Shown here: positions 10,891 through 22,299 of the stretch, piece by piece
Position numbering within the stretch: the first letter of the stretch is position 1
Layout of the letters: every line of letters begins with the position of its first letter
NCBI RefSeq assembly: GCF_943734655.1
Contig: NC_071354.1
Span: forward strand, 34,311,347-34,375,346
DNA: 64,000 nt
Reading direction: 5' to 3'
From: Sabethes cyaneus
Taxonomy: Eukaryota > Arthropoda > Insecta > Diptera > Culicidae
Position numbers and translations under genes: made by a program
The notes under the pieces: model-generated
The model's input: the letters and a program-made list of their open reading frames with translations, nothing else
Database searches by the model: none
What the model was told of the DNA's origin: nothing

Positions 10891-12602
10891 CAGAGGATCT
10901 GGGTGCACGGTTCACCACAGGTGTGCGTCTCGGTTCGTGTTAAAATTTTATCATTATTCGGTGGTATTTTAGTGCTAAAAATCAGTTTCGTTTCAAAAGT
11001 TTATCACAAATAGTAATCCGCGCGTGATACACATGAAAGTGGAAGATAGGGAGTTGTTTCGAATGGTTTTCCGGATTTTCCTAAAGCATAATGTTGACTC
11101 ATTGTGTTGGTGTTGAAGCGCAAGAAAATATCTTTAAGCGGGGGGTACAAACTGCTCGAATCATAAAAAAGTGTGACATCAGCTGAATTATTCGGGGTTA
11201 AAAGTGTATATCGAACGCTTCATGGGCTTAATTCGCGTTGACGTACGCAAGCTGCTGCCACCTCCAAAAGTTGACTGTAGGGGTGAAGCAGAATAGGAAT
11301 AAGTTAAAGAGCGCAAGCGATCGAAAGTTTTTGGCAGATTTTCACCCGCACTTACATAGGGGAATTGCTATGAATGTGCTAGAGATCGTTTAATGCCGTC
11401 AGCGCGAATTGTAGCAATATTTATTCGTAAATATTTATCTAGTAGGCCGGATGTGCGGCAATGTTTTGTTGACAACATGCTAGTGTGTGAGAGAATGAAA
11501 CAGCATGTTATTACTACTTTCACTCAAGTGCGTGTATGATGATTGTGTAAAATTGAATAAGAATAATGTAAAGAATTTTATTTGCATATATCAATTATAA
11601 GTTAGTGTAGAAATGCCAGAAAGCTCGCAATCGCAACCTACTAGTTTATTGAGCTGTTGAGATAATTTTCAGAGCAGTAATGCCAGATACGTTGATTTCT
11701 TCCAAGATTTCTTCATACTGAAGGTTTTTCGACGCACGCCCATAATTCTCAACAATTTGGTAAGATCGTTCCAAGTCGAATGTTACTATATACGGGTCGA
11801 CCCTTTTGGTAATAACATACCAAACGAGTTGAAAGTCTGAATGTAACAGTAAAGTCCATATGATTCTAGTATTACTTTCTGGCGGGGCTTGCTGAATAGA
11901 AAATCATTCCGGAATACGCTGCAAGTACTCAGTTATTCTTCATGGGTCTTTGGATAGTCAGTAGAGCTAACACCATCTATAACCCGAAACTAAGATAATT
12001 ACAGAGATAAAGCATCGCTGCAGCTATCTTTTTTTCATAATATCACTGCCGGACAGTGGGAGATAGATAGGTTATACACACACACACATGTGTAACATTT
12101 AGTCATATCATATATCATACGTGAATATTTGATGGTAAAATCATTGTTGCTATATTTAGTAATCTTCATATATTGTATATTCCTATAACACATTTTTATT
12201 ACATTGCCATATACCATCGTTATAGTAAAGGGGAGGGAGCATCAGGGCATCGAATGAATCGAAGACTGGATGAGGGATGTGGTAACCAGCCCAAGTCATA
12301 TAAGGTTGGAGAGGATTTTGACGCGCCCTTCTAGCACACAAATCATCACGCAAGATAAGTTTGCACGGCGAAGTTATGTATCTAGAAACCAGAAGTCTAT
12401 GCTGGAAGGAGTGTCTTATATCCCGTGCAATCATATAAGCGACATTGCTTATAGATCCACCCAACCCCTTTTGGTCCTTCACGAACAGCATTGACATGAA
12501 AGTTGCTAGGTAGATAAATTCGATTCTGCAGTAATTCTACTTGCATACAATGGGAAACCCTTGAGGTGATGGTGGCTAACCCCTTATATACATACATACA
12601 TA
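10891..12602 (+). mobile_element. Retroposed insertion, 1.7 kb, with perfect 22-bp target duplication
   Basis: The bases 10869-10890 and 12603-12624 are identical (starting CAATTTCAAGTCGAG) and bracket a 1,712-bp insert. The insert begins CAGAGGATCTGGGTGCACGG and ends in a (ATAC)n tail (TACATACATACATAC). A long target duplication plus a short tandem tail at one end is the signature of target-primed reverse transcription, so the element reads on the plus strand. No reverse transcriptase motif is visible, so this is probably an internally deleted LINE or a LINE-mobilised element. A CA run lies near 12077-12088. The minus-strand frame at 12183-12497 has no known motif. Confidence 0.7.
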
Positions 12603-12689
12603 CAATTTCAAGTCGAGTTATAAGTCCAATTTTGAATTTAATTTGTACTCCAATTTAAGGCCGGTTTCCAGTAAAAATTCAAATTACGT

Positions 12690-13259
12690 TTAACAGAGAC
12701 CGGGTGTTCCCGGAAGTCCCCGGAACTTGTCCAGATATAACCAACGTGGTGCTAGGTAGTTGATCTGAGTGTCAGTGATCTAGTTTTTAAATTCTGGAGT
12801 AATTTGCGGTGTCGCATGATAGGTATTTGTTCATGTTCGATACTGGCTATTTTCCACAGCAATAACTCAATCCGGAACATTTCCGGTTAGTCCCAATACA
12901 GCGTAAAACTCCTAAAATGGTCGGCAATGGGCATATGCTGCATAAAAAATCAATACCGGCTGTGATTTATGTTCATTTTGGAAGCGTCATTGAAGATTTT
13001 TATTTACTTTATATGAGCAATCTGCCCTTTGAAAGTTCAAAAGGGCGTAACTCAAAAATTCGTCGATCGATTTTTTTAAAAATTGGCTCAGAGGTATAGG
13101 ATTGCAATACAAACCAACTGGCATTTTCCGTTTGAATGGCCTATTTTATTTTTTAATAACGGTATTTTGAACACCGTGGAAATGACATGCATTTGCCGCT
13201 TTTTGCTTACTGTTGTAGTTGGAATGGTATGGAGAAGTGATAGAGAATAAGGTATATTG
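12690..13259. other. Unassigned AT-rich DNA
   Basis: No gene or clear repeat recognised. The short frame at 12917-13099 has no motif. Confidence 0.35.
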
Positions 13260-13900
13260 GAGACCTTCTTATTTAAAACTGTGTTGTTTGGGGGAAAGTT
13301 GTATGTTTGGTCGTCTTTTTACGGTCTTTTGGCCATCTTTTTATCGTCTGTTCTTCTATATTTATATGACTTTTTTCGACGAGTTTTTACTATTTTTGTC
13401 GTCTTTCTTGTCGCCGGTGTGCTTGTTGTCGTGCTTTTTCTTCGTCATTTTGCCATCTTTTCTTCGTTTTTTGAAAATCTTTTCATTGTCTTCATTGTCG
13501 TCGTTTCGCGGTTTTTTCAGTGATCGTCATCCTCAAAATGTTATGTTTTTTCGTCGTTCTTTCGTCGTCTTTTTTGTCCTATGTATTCAAACGCTTTTTT
13601 GTCACGTTTTAAACATCTTTAAAACTTGACCCTTCTTTATCGACAGACTTCGCAGCCGGCTATTAGAGTACAGGACAGTTACGGCGCTAGTGCAACGGTC
13701 CTGCTGACTATATAGCAGCACGCCTAATCGAGATTCGATCATACCACGACTAGCTTGTTAAACCAGCATCGAACCTCGAAGTTAACTGGGAAGCTGACTT
13801 TTTCGTGTCATTTTCGTCGTATTTTTGTCAACTTTTTATCGTATTATCGCCATCTTTTCGTCGCCATTTCATCCACCTTTGGAGAAAATACTACAATAAG
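13260..13900. repeat. T-rich degenerate tract of (C)GTC plus T-run words, with an embedded tRNA-like piece
   Basis: From about 13300 to 13640 and 13795 to 13870 the plus strand repeats phrases such as TTTTCGTCGTC, TTTTTACGG and GCCATCTTTT. The hydrophobic frames here (13219-13629 and 13257-13523) are products of this composition, not proteins. Between them, 13640-13770 resembles the block at 46845-46930 (GACAGACTTCG...CGAGATTCGA). On the minus strand this contains TCGAATCTCG, a B-box-like word, so a tRNA-related SINE fragment is possible but unproven. Confidence 0.5.
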
Positions 13901-14284
13901 CAACTTTGTTGAATGCAGGGTCTTTTTAACTCTTACTGTTGGCGAAATGTAATAATTTGTTTGAAAACAGTCCTCAAAAATCAATTTTGCACAATAACTT
14001 TGCACACGATTTTTTCAATATTTCAAATGTTCAACGACAAAGTTATTCAGTGTATTAAAATACATTTTTTCTCTGAAGACTGTTTATCGCTAGGATGGAA
14101 GGAAATAAAAAAAAAATACAAAAAAGTATGATGTGCATTCGAAACATTTTGTTTAAACATTTTGGCAAACCAAACAACTATTATAATTAGCGTTCTATTA
14201 ATTTGAAAGAGATTTTTCGAAGACAATTTTTAAAATTAATTGATTTGAAAGGTCTTGAGAAAAATAATGAAGCAGGATAGTCAA

Positions 14285-14410
14285 CCAATTCAATTAACAA
14301 TTGTCAAACCGCTTGGTTTCATATGAATTTTATGAAGGTTTTATTGCGGTATGAATCATTTGCCCTGGTTTTATTATGATGTTGCGCAATACCAAAACGG
14401 TACGGGTCAA
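14285..14410. repeat. Dispersed repeat, copy 2 (pair with 9960-10085)
   Basis: It shares word order with 9960-10085: CAATTAACAATTGTC, GGTTTTATTGCGGTAT, GGTTTTATTATGATG and GCGCAATACCA. Sequence immediately after it (14430-14510) carries the complementary ACCACAATAAAACTG and ACCACGATAAAACC words. The unit may therefore be part of an inverted structure. Confidence 0.55.
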
Positions 14411-14519
14411 AAACTACTTTTAACTAGCTTTAAAACCACAATAAAACTGTAAATAAAGCAAATTTATTATAGTTGCTTATCATACCACGATAAAACCAGT
14501 TAGCTACGATACATCTCTT

Positions 14520-15850
14520 ATAAAGACATTTCCTAAAACATCTAAAAAAGTTTAAAAAGAAGGCATTGAAAAAATTTAGCTTATCAAAAACTGCAACATC
14601 GAAAGCCCGGTACCTGGAAGCCAATGGGAAGTACAAAAGATTAAATATGCGACTTTTTCATATTCACCTAAAATGCTTTAAATGGACACTCAAATCTAAA
14701 CCAAAAGGATTCTGGCGTTATGTCAACGATCAACGAAAAGAGTCTGGTCTTCCTACATCCATGTATTACGGAGACATAGAGGCGTCGACAATAGATCAAA
14801 TAGCATCTCTCTTTCGAGAACAGTTCAGCAGTGTTTTCTTCGGCCCCGATGGAATTCCAGTCATTATGCTAAAGATCTGCATCAATGCTAGTGCACTTGC
14901 ATGAATCTTTGACTGCTCATTGGCCACAGGGGTTTTCCCTAGCTGCTGAAAAAATTCTAACGTTTTTCCGGTTCACAAGAATGGATGCAAGCGATCCGTA
15001 TCCAACTATCGAGGAATTGCCGCTTTGTGTGCCCCTTCAAAGCTTTTTGAACTAATTGTTCTTGAATTTTTAACGCAGAAATGTTCGCCATATATCTCGC
15101 TAGATCAACATGGTTTCATCCCAAAGCGATCAACCACCACCAACCTTGTGGCACTCACTTTTTTTGTCATTCGCCATATGGAGAAAGGCTCGCAAGTAGA
15201 CGCTATCTATACTGATTTGCCGGCTGCATTTGACAAAATAGATCACGATATTGCACTGACTAAATTCGAGAGATTGGGAATTTCTGGTAACCTATAATCC
15301 TTGCTGCGTTCGTACCTGACTGGACGGAATATGTCCGTTAAGATTGAAGATTTTGTTTCGCCTTCGTTTCCAGTTAAAACCGAAGTTCCACAAGGCAGCC
15401 ATCTTAGCCCGTTTCTTTTCCTGTTATACATTAACGACGCAAACTTGATCCTGTATTGTTATAAAAAATTCTACGCTGGCGACCTGAAATTTTATTAGGT
15501 ACATCATTAACAAACCAAGTGATGCTCTCTCTCTTCAACTACAACTAGTAGCATTTGCAGGCTGGTGACAACAAATCGTATGGTTTTGAACGCTTCCAAA
15601 TGCTGTGTTATTTCCTTTGGGTGCAAACGATCACTAATGCTTCACAACTACATTCTCGATGGTACATCTTTAAAACGTGAGAACACCGTAAAAGATCTTG
15701 GTGTACTTCTTGATTCCTCACTGACATTCAAAGATCAAGTGTCATATGTTGTTTCCAAGGCCGCGTCGCAGTTGGGATTCATCTTTCGATTCGGCAAACA
15801 TTTCCAGGACGTTTACTGCCTCAAAGCTTTATACTGTACTGTCGCCAAAA
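14520..15850 (+). pseudogene. Degenerate jockey-group LINE, internal part
   Basis: Plus-strand pieces appear in LINE order. The linker comes first (14566-14904, KSKPKGFWRYVNDQRKESGL). It passes straight from FREQFSSVF into GPDGIPVIMLKIC, so an internal segment is missing. The RT follows at 15025-15297 (SKLFELIV...AIYTDLPAAFDKIDHD, motif A), then 15301-15498 (VPQGSHLSPFLFLLYIND, motif B, then YAGDLKFY where YADD is expected). The RT C-terminal part is at 15565-15915 (KDLGVLLDSSLTFKDQV). The catalytic D to G change, in-frame stops and frameshifts make it inactive. Both LINE ends are missing. Confidence 0.8.
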
Positions 15851-15909
15851 TCGTGAGCGACGTTTCTCCCAATGACGCTATGATTTCTATGCCCGAAAAC
15901 GTTTCTCGA

Positions 15910-16065
15910 GTCTAGCTTATTGTAGTGTGATCGATTTCATTTTGAAAGAGAGCCACACATGATTACACTAGAGCCGTAACAATTAAAGCGAAGGGCGTGT
16001 TATCGAAAGCGCCTTCAATATCAAGGAAAGCACAAAATACAACAACGAAATCATTATTCTATGCT
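15910..16065 (-). pseudogene. Small I/R1-type LINE reverse transcriptase scrap
   Basis: On the minus strand one frame reads CAFLDIEGAFDNTPFA, which matches RT motif A of LINEs that carry an RNase H domain (FLDIEGAFDN is typical). An in-frame stop follows within about 10 codons. It lies in opposite orientation between two plus-strand LINE remnants, so it is an independent insertion or a rearranged end. Family-level placement is inference. Confidence 0.55.
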
Positions 16066-16364
16066 AGGCCATATTGCAGTTTTCTAGCATTTTTTCACAT
16101 CACGACCCGTCGCTGTTCACAATGATTGGAGTTTTGTAGCTCGAAATATAAAAAAAAATTGCGTAAGATCTTCGTACAAAATCGTATATTACGTTCACTC
16201 ACGAACTGAATCTCGAACATTGAATTTTTGGTGAATGGGTTTTAGATTAACTTGAAGAAAGTGCGTCTTTTTACCAAAAAAATGTCTTCTGCGACGAAGC
16301 TAAAACGATCGGCTGATCCATTGGTTGGTCTAGTGGCCAAAAACAAAAGAGACAGCTACCCAAA

Positions 16365-17345
16365 AAAAAGCTAGAAAGACTTCAAAGGCTAGCCACCCTC
16401 TCAATAACAGGTGCAATGAGCAGTACACCATCGAAGGCATTGGATGCTTTACTCTATATACTCTCATTGCATCAGTTTATACAATTAGAAGCTGAAAAGA
16501 TTGCTCTGAGGATCAAAAGATCGATTAACCTTACGATCGAAACGAAACTTACGAAACGATCTTACAGGTCATCTCAGTATTCTAAAACTATTTGTATTAA
16601 TCCTCTTGTAATCAATAATGAAGATTGGATGGAAAAAAATCAACTTTAATCGAATATTTTGTGTATTTAATCCTAGACGTGATTCTTGGGAAGAAAGTGA
16701 CCTCGATCTTTGTCGGGGTTCGATTGTTTTCTATCCAGATGGTTCAAAAATGGACAATCAAGTAGGAGCAGGAGTAACTGGCCCAGGAATTGACATGTCA
16801 ATTCCTATGGGCAGATGGCCAACTGTATTCTAAGCTGAAATACAAGCAATTCTAGAATGTTCGAATTTGTGCTTGTGCAGGAACTATAAACATTCATATA
16901 TATGCATCATGTCCGACAGCCAAGAAGTTCTAAACGCTCTAAAGTAGGTGATATGCACATCTGTGAATGATTTAATACACCACCAAACCACCAATACAGA
17001 CACCAAAAATTGCCTTATCGTAACCAAGACAACTTGTACTGGGTCCCAGGTCACTGTGGAATCAATGAAACGAAAGTACTGATGCGCTTGCAAGACTCGG
17101 AACATCTCATCAATTCGTAAGACTCGAGCCTTTTTGTGGCTTATCTGCTTCTGCTTTAACTAAAAGCTTAGTAATATACTAAAGTGGAATCAAATTGGAA
17201 TAATACTTTCAATGCTAGGCAGTTGAAACGGTTTATCTCTCCAAACTTTTTAATGAATCCCAAAATCCTGGAGTTTTCGAAGAAAGATCTAAGCATTTAT
17301 ACTGGTCTTATAACGATATATCACTAGAGTTAGATCAAACAAATC
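16365..17345 (+). pseudogene. Degenerate LINE 3' half with RNase H domain (I-type)
   Basis: The plus strand encodes a post-RT segment LERLQRLATLSITGAMSS continuing at 16416-16649. An RNase H-like domain follows, starting VFYPDGSKMDNQVGAGVTGP (16618-16833), where TDGS is the usual metal-binding box, so the active-site region is preserved with one change. Later blocks read AEIQAILECSNLC, IMSDSQEVLNALK (second acidic box) and WVPGHCGI-like sequence near 17040. A C-terminal block NWNNTFNARQLKRFISPN lies near 17190-17260. Stops and frameshifts separate these. Non-LTR elements with a cellular-type RNase H belong to the I and R1/LOA groups. Confidence 0.75.
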
Positions 17346-17704
17346 GTTGCAGTGATAAAAATACCCAGCAATACCCAGCAACACAATAAAATTTTGGCAT
17401 TTGATAAATAATAAGCAGCCACACACCGAAAAAAATATACACGTGCGATTCTAAAATTCACGTGAAAACCGCGTGAATTCCGAAATTCGCGTAATAAACA
17501 GACCGCGTTTACATTTTAAGATAAATTTGTCAATATTTACCTGAATCTAGATCTTGTAAACTGTTTAGATGAAACCTTGCATTGATCTTGTAACAACCGA
17601 GTTTTCGCTTGTTCCAGCCTACTATGTGAAACTGTAAAAAATTGACTGGTAATAAGCAAAGCCACACTGAGTAGTTTCATCAAAATTCATTCTGCAGCTA
17701 AACA
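17346..17704. other. Unassigned stretch
   Basis: AT-rich, no gene seen. A block near 17440-17510 with TTCACGTG, CCGCGTGAATTC and AACAGACCGCGTTT resembles 36560-36590, so part of it is interspersed repeat. Confidence 0.35.
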
Positions 17705-17866
17705 TCAATATCCCGTGCCACAGTATTGCCACAGAAACGTGCAGTACTTCAGCAGAATCGTTGAATAATTCAACAAGTTATTTAATAGAGGAACAAACAA
17801 ACCAAACCGTTGGTGTTTTGCTTCATCAAACTCCATCCCATCTTCGAGTTGGACAATATCCGTCAT
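17705..17866 (-). CDS. Candidate short ORF or first coding exon, unrecognised
   Basis: An ATG at 17866 (minus strand) in good insect context (ATAAAAATGAC) opens a 53-residue frame that starts MTDIVQLEDGMEFDEAKHQR and then becomes hydrophobic and Cys-containing. The start is acidic and non-repetitive, unlike the composition-driven frames in this window. Upstream (17870-18050) lacks stops in the same frame and contains an initiator-like TTCAGTA near 17935-17945, as in a 5' UTR. I see no strong splice donor within the first 30 codons. It could be a real exon, a retroposed exon or chance. The family is not recognised and no function is proposed. Confidence 0.2.
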   Translation of the reverse strand: MTDIVQLEDGMEFDEAKHQRFGLFVPLLNNLLNYSTILLKYCTFLWQYCGTGY

Positions 17867-18050
17867 TTTTATGGGGGTGTAAATGGATGGAAACGAGGGA
17901 GAGACAGAACGTGCGCGCACCACACATTCAGTGCATACTGAAGTGCACTTGAACTTGAAACACTTCTCTAAAACGATTATCGCAAGTACACACCAGTACC
18001 CGTCACAGACATCTGATTGGTCGAGTAGGAAACAGTAGGTAGGCGGCACG

Positions 18051-19689
18051 TTTGGAATAAATTATATCAATCTGTGTGTTCAGAGCCGAACCTGAGGAGA
18101 TGTAATAATCTGATACGGATTACGGAGTTTGAATAAAAAAAACTAAAATTTACTTCAGATTGATTTTCTTTATAGATAGTTTTCAGCGGAATTGTTGACT
18201 ACTTTCTGAGTTTTGAACAACAAAATTAAGTTACGTTATTGAAAAAGGCCAAGATTTCCAACCGACGGAATGGGTTTCCATTTGACAACTCATTCCCAAT
18301 CGGATCTTCCGAGTGGCACGCTTTTCTGAGTGATTGAACGTTTGCAAACAGTTGTAAGTTAAGACAAAGTTAGGCGTAAGTATGTTTGTTCACTTTGAGA
18401 GCATCCAATTTAGGCAGGATCGCCTACACAGTAAGCGGTAGAAGAACTGTGTACTAAGCTTGGAATCCAACAAACCAAGGAGGGATCGTGCTCGCCCGTC
18501 TGACATTAATTGTCGACAACTTTTTTTCACAGTCAGTTAGCCTCTTTACATTTGCTTTGACGGCTGTTTGACTTGGACGGGCCCTCCCAAAAAGTCATTG
18601 ATGCCTACGCTAAAATAATATTGAAATGCTCGTTTCATCGATAATTGTTTCAATGCCAAAAATGGCCCCTCAGCTCGATGGATAATTTCCTGGAAGTGAA
18701 CTAACATTTAGACATTTAGGTATAGGCTATTTTTAGACATTTACAACAAAATTTTTGTTAATTGTAGAAAAAATTGCGTTAATGAAAATCGATTATTAGC
18801 ACTCGTTATTTCATTGCTCATAGTGCGAGGTATTTCATGTTAATTCAATACTGTGGCCATAAATATGTAGATCTCGCTTTCACGACGCCGATCATCACCA
18901 CAAAGAGTATCCACACGTCCATCCAATCATCAACAAACTACCGCTAATTACTTAACTTAAGTGCAACAATCCTCCCCCCGCCCCGTTTAGCTTTTGTGTG
19001 CGCGCATTTGTGTCGCCTTTTTCAATTATCATCGTCTGTTGTTGAACGAAAAATAGAAAAAGACCTAACCTGTCAGTTCCGGAATTGTACCAAACGCTGA
19101 CGGTAGGATGATAAACAATAGAAATCGCAGTCAACACCGCACCGCACGTTAATGCGATTGGCACTTTCGATTTCGTTCGTTAGTTTTTGTTTTACGGAAT
19201 TCTTTTGGCTTTGGTGAGTGAAATGTCAGTGTTTCTTCATCGGCGGTTCGAGTTCATTTCACTTTAGCTAATCCTGTGGTAAGCTTTCCATTGTGTACAG
19301 CCAGCGGCTCCTATAGATTAAGATACGACTTGGAATGAGATAAATTCCTTGTGCAACATTTATCTTTTTGTTTTGCTCCACTGCTGAGGGAGGCTGACTT
19401 TGAAGTGGTAATTTTGCTGTACAACGTTACATAATACTGGTGGCGGTTACATGAGAACACAACTTCTTAATGAAATACAGCTTTTTAATTATTTTCTTTT
19501 CTTTTCTATTTTTTTGGGTAGCGTCAGATTGAGTTGGTCAGTGAATGAAACGTGCGACAACACTAGAGTGCTAGACCAAAACAAAAAGGGGGGTATCCGA
19601 CCTTTCAGTAGCATTGTGAATTTATTGTTACTTATCGCAAAAATTCCGGTCGATGAGGCAGAAAACTCTGGACTTTCGGATTCAATTGG
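18051..19689. other. Unassigned DNA, no gene recognised
   Basis: About 1.6 kb of mixed composition. The open frames 18952-19164 and 19451-19720 show no motif. No terminal repeats were found. Confidence 0.35.
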
Positions 19690-20400
19690 ATTTAAATTCA
19701 AAGTTGGCATTGAACTTTAAAGTAAACTTGGAACTGGGGGTTGCAATCAGACTTAACATAGGGCATTAAATATTGGACTTCAATTAGGAATCATTTGGGC
19801 TTGAAGCTTTTTTGTAAATTAAACTGAAAATTGAAGTTAAATTTGGAGTAATTTGGACTGGAAGTTTAACTCGGAATTAGACAGCGTACGAGAGGAGACA
19901 CGAAGAGAATCTCTCATTTGCACATTCGACCATTTGACATGTTGCTCGAGATTTAATGTCCGTCTTTAGGGCAAAATCTAATTTTAAATGCTGCTGCACT
20001 CTAATTTTAACTGCAATTCCAAGGTTGCCTCCGGCTACAACTCTAATTTAGTTCTTCCGATTTTAGGCATAATATCAAATGCAATTTAATGTCCACTTTT
20101 AAAAACAAATTCAAGTCTAGTTTCAAGTGATACAAGCGCATTTCAACTGGTCTATGCAAGTGAAATCTTATTCAGATCCAATTTCAATGTCCCATTTTAT
20201 AGCCAATTTATAGTCTACTTAAATTTCAAACCGATTTCAAGTGCATATTTAAGTTCCATTGAGGTCAAACTTCAAGTCCAATTTAAATCCAATTTCAAGT
20301 TCAATTCCGAGTGTCATAATTTAATTCCGATTTCACGTCTGACCTCAAGTTCAATTTAGGTCTAATTTTAAGCCGTTTCAAATACGTTTATACCCAAGAG
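19690..20400. repeat. Degenerate word repeat (AATTTCAAGTCC type)
   Basis: A 0.7 kb tract made of overlapping variants of TTCAAGT, CCAATTT, TTAAATTGG and their complements at roughly 10-20 bp spacing. It is like the tracts at 10620-10868, 12603-12690 and 30400-30560. The first third carries the complementary form (TTGGACTTCAATTAGG, TTGAAGTTAAATTTGG). The rest carries the forward form. Non-coding. Confidence 0.65.
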
Positions 20401-20559
20401 TTTTTTAATTAACTTCGTGAAAAGATTCGTCATCAGTAGGAGAAAAACTAGGCATAGCGCGGAGCAAATGTTTACTAAGTAGTTTTGTTGTATAATAGCT
20501 TATTAAACTATTGTACAGCTAATTCCCGCGGAACAAGTGCTTGATAAGCTATTAGTTTA

Positions 20560-22040
20560 GTATGTTTATTTATCCAGTAGCGCAAGGAAAACTTTTTTTA
20601 TATGCTACTTCCGCAAGTCACTATTGGTAATACTAACAAAAATTCACTACTTATTACAATAATTTTTGTTTAACACTTACTACATTAACATTAAATTTAA
20701 CGGTTCCAAAACTCTAGACAGCCCCTCTTCAAAACTGCTTCCGATGTCGATTGCTTAACAGTAGCAGGTAAGGAGTTCCAACTTACCACACCTCGTACGA
20801 ATAGCGAATTGGAGTAGATGGTAGTATTATTGCACGGGGTGTTTAGGTTTTGAAGGCAACGTCGTTGGGATGGTACAAGCTTTTGGTAAAGTACTGGCGG
20901 CGAGCGCGATGTGATGAGTTTACGCAGGAACAAACAGGAACGGTAAGAGTATTTTTGTTGCAATGGGCAGCCGATCAGGTTTTCATGCAAATGACTAACA
21001 TGAGCGAGGCGTCCAAGTCCATATGTAAAACTAACACAACAGTTTAGTGCAACACGTAATCGGTTCATAGAGCTAGCACTTGGGTTGACGTGCAATAGAT
21101 CTCCGAAAAGAAAGTGAGGCAGCATCAAGGCCTTGAGAAGTTTCAGCCGAGTGTCTACGGGAGCAGCAGATGCACAACTATGAAGCGAACGAAGAGCTTG
21201 AAAAACACTGCCAAGATTCACCGCTCGATCCGTCCAGTCAATAGTTTGGCCGTTTAGTGTGATTGGTGGCAGCAGATCCATCGGTCTGGTATTTCTGCGC
21301 CTTCCTCGAATAAACAGTGCCTGATTAACATGTAACTGGTTTCTTTGAAACCACTCTGCAATTCTGACAAGATTTGAGTTCACCAATTCAACGAGGCAGG
21401 TATCCGGGCGGCCAATATATAATTCTACATCGTCCGCAAAAAGTTAGATAGAACAATGTCGTAGAATTGTGGTTAAATCGTTAACATGGCAGCAAAACAG
21501 TAATGGGCCAATCACCGATCCTTGTGGCACACCAGAGGTGCAGTATCCTACTTCAGACTGTAAGTCTCCGCAAAATACAATTTGTGTTCGTTCTTTGAGG
21601 TAAGACTCCAACAAACTCATAGCAGATCTGGAAAAATTGAATTGCGTTTCCAGCTTCGTAACCAGTGAGGGATCATGTCGAATGCTTTAGAGAAATATAG
21701 TAAATAAAAGTAGTATAGCTGATCCTTTCATATCAACTGCGCTTACCAGGGCATCGTACACACGGAGTGCTGCTGTTTGTATGCCTTGTCCTTTACGGAA
21801 ATCTGCTTGAAACTCCGACAGTAAATTGTTCTCAGTAATGTACTCCGACATTTGATTCTTCAAAAGCTTTTCGAACGCCTTCGATAAAGCGCAGAGTATG
21901 CTGATTGAGTGAAGGTTTGTAAGGCCATTAATATGCGTTTTTTTCTGCAGCGGTACTACCTTGGCTTGCTTCCAGCACGAGGCATAGGACGATGTACTTA
22001 TGATACAGTTAAACAAGTAGGTGATTTGATGTACAAGCAA
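20560..22040 (-). pseudogene. Degenerate jockey/CR1-group LINE, RT to 3' end
   Basis: On the minus strand the RT begins at 22040 (QITYLFN...ILCALSKAFEKLLKNQM). A frameshift near 21690 then leads to SKAFDMIPHSLVTKLE (motif A), GVPQGSVIGPLLF (motif B, about 21500-21545) and LFADDVELYIGRP (catalytic motif C, about 21410-21443). A single in-frame TAA at 21444-21446 sits immediately before LFADD. The C-terminal domain is long and uninterrupted (20697-21386) and ends VVSWNSLP...FWNR, typical of this group. A 3' UTR runs to about 20560, with an AATAAATAAACATA-type tail. With only one stop and one frameshift seen, it is the best-preserved LINE body in the window, but it is 5'-truncated and not functional. 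Confidence 0.85.
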
Positions 22041-22299
22041 CTATACAACAAAAATGTTGCTTAGGAATGACATTCATTGTAAAATGAGCCATTAGCCTTC
22101 CAGTAGCGTGCGTATAGACGTGTTAATGAGAACTCCCTGGAATATCCTCTACACATCCTACGATTACTCGACAATTTTCAGGACAAACCATTTGACAAAC
22201 CATTTTGAAAGGTTGGTGCCCCACCTTCTGTTTTGGTCTGAGCAAGACAGTGCTTGGGACTGAATTTCCAATGTCAAAGACACTAAATTAAACTCGAAT
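22041..22299. other. Unassigned spacer
   Basis: No feature recognised. It ends in words related to the AATTTGAAATT repeat tracts. Confidence 0.3.

Noticed and set aside
12060..12090. A CA-rich run as a regulatory element
   Set aside because: It is a short simple repeat inside a retroposed insertion, with no other supporting signal.
13219..13629. A 136-residue hydrophobic frame
   Set aside because: It arises from the repeated TTTTCGTC words and has no motif.
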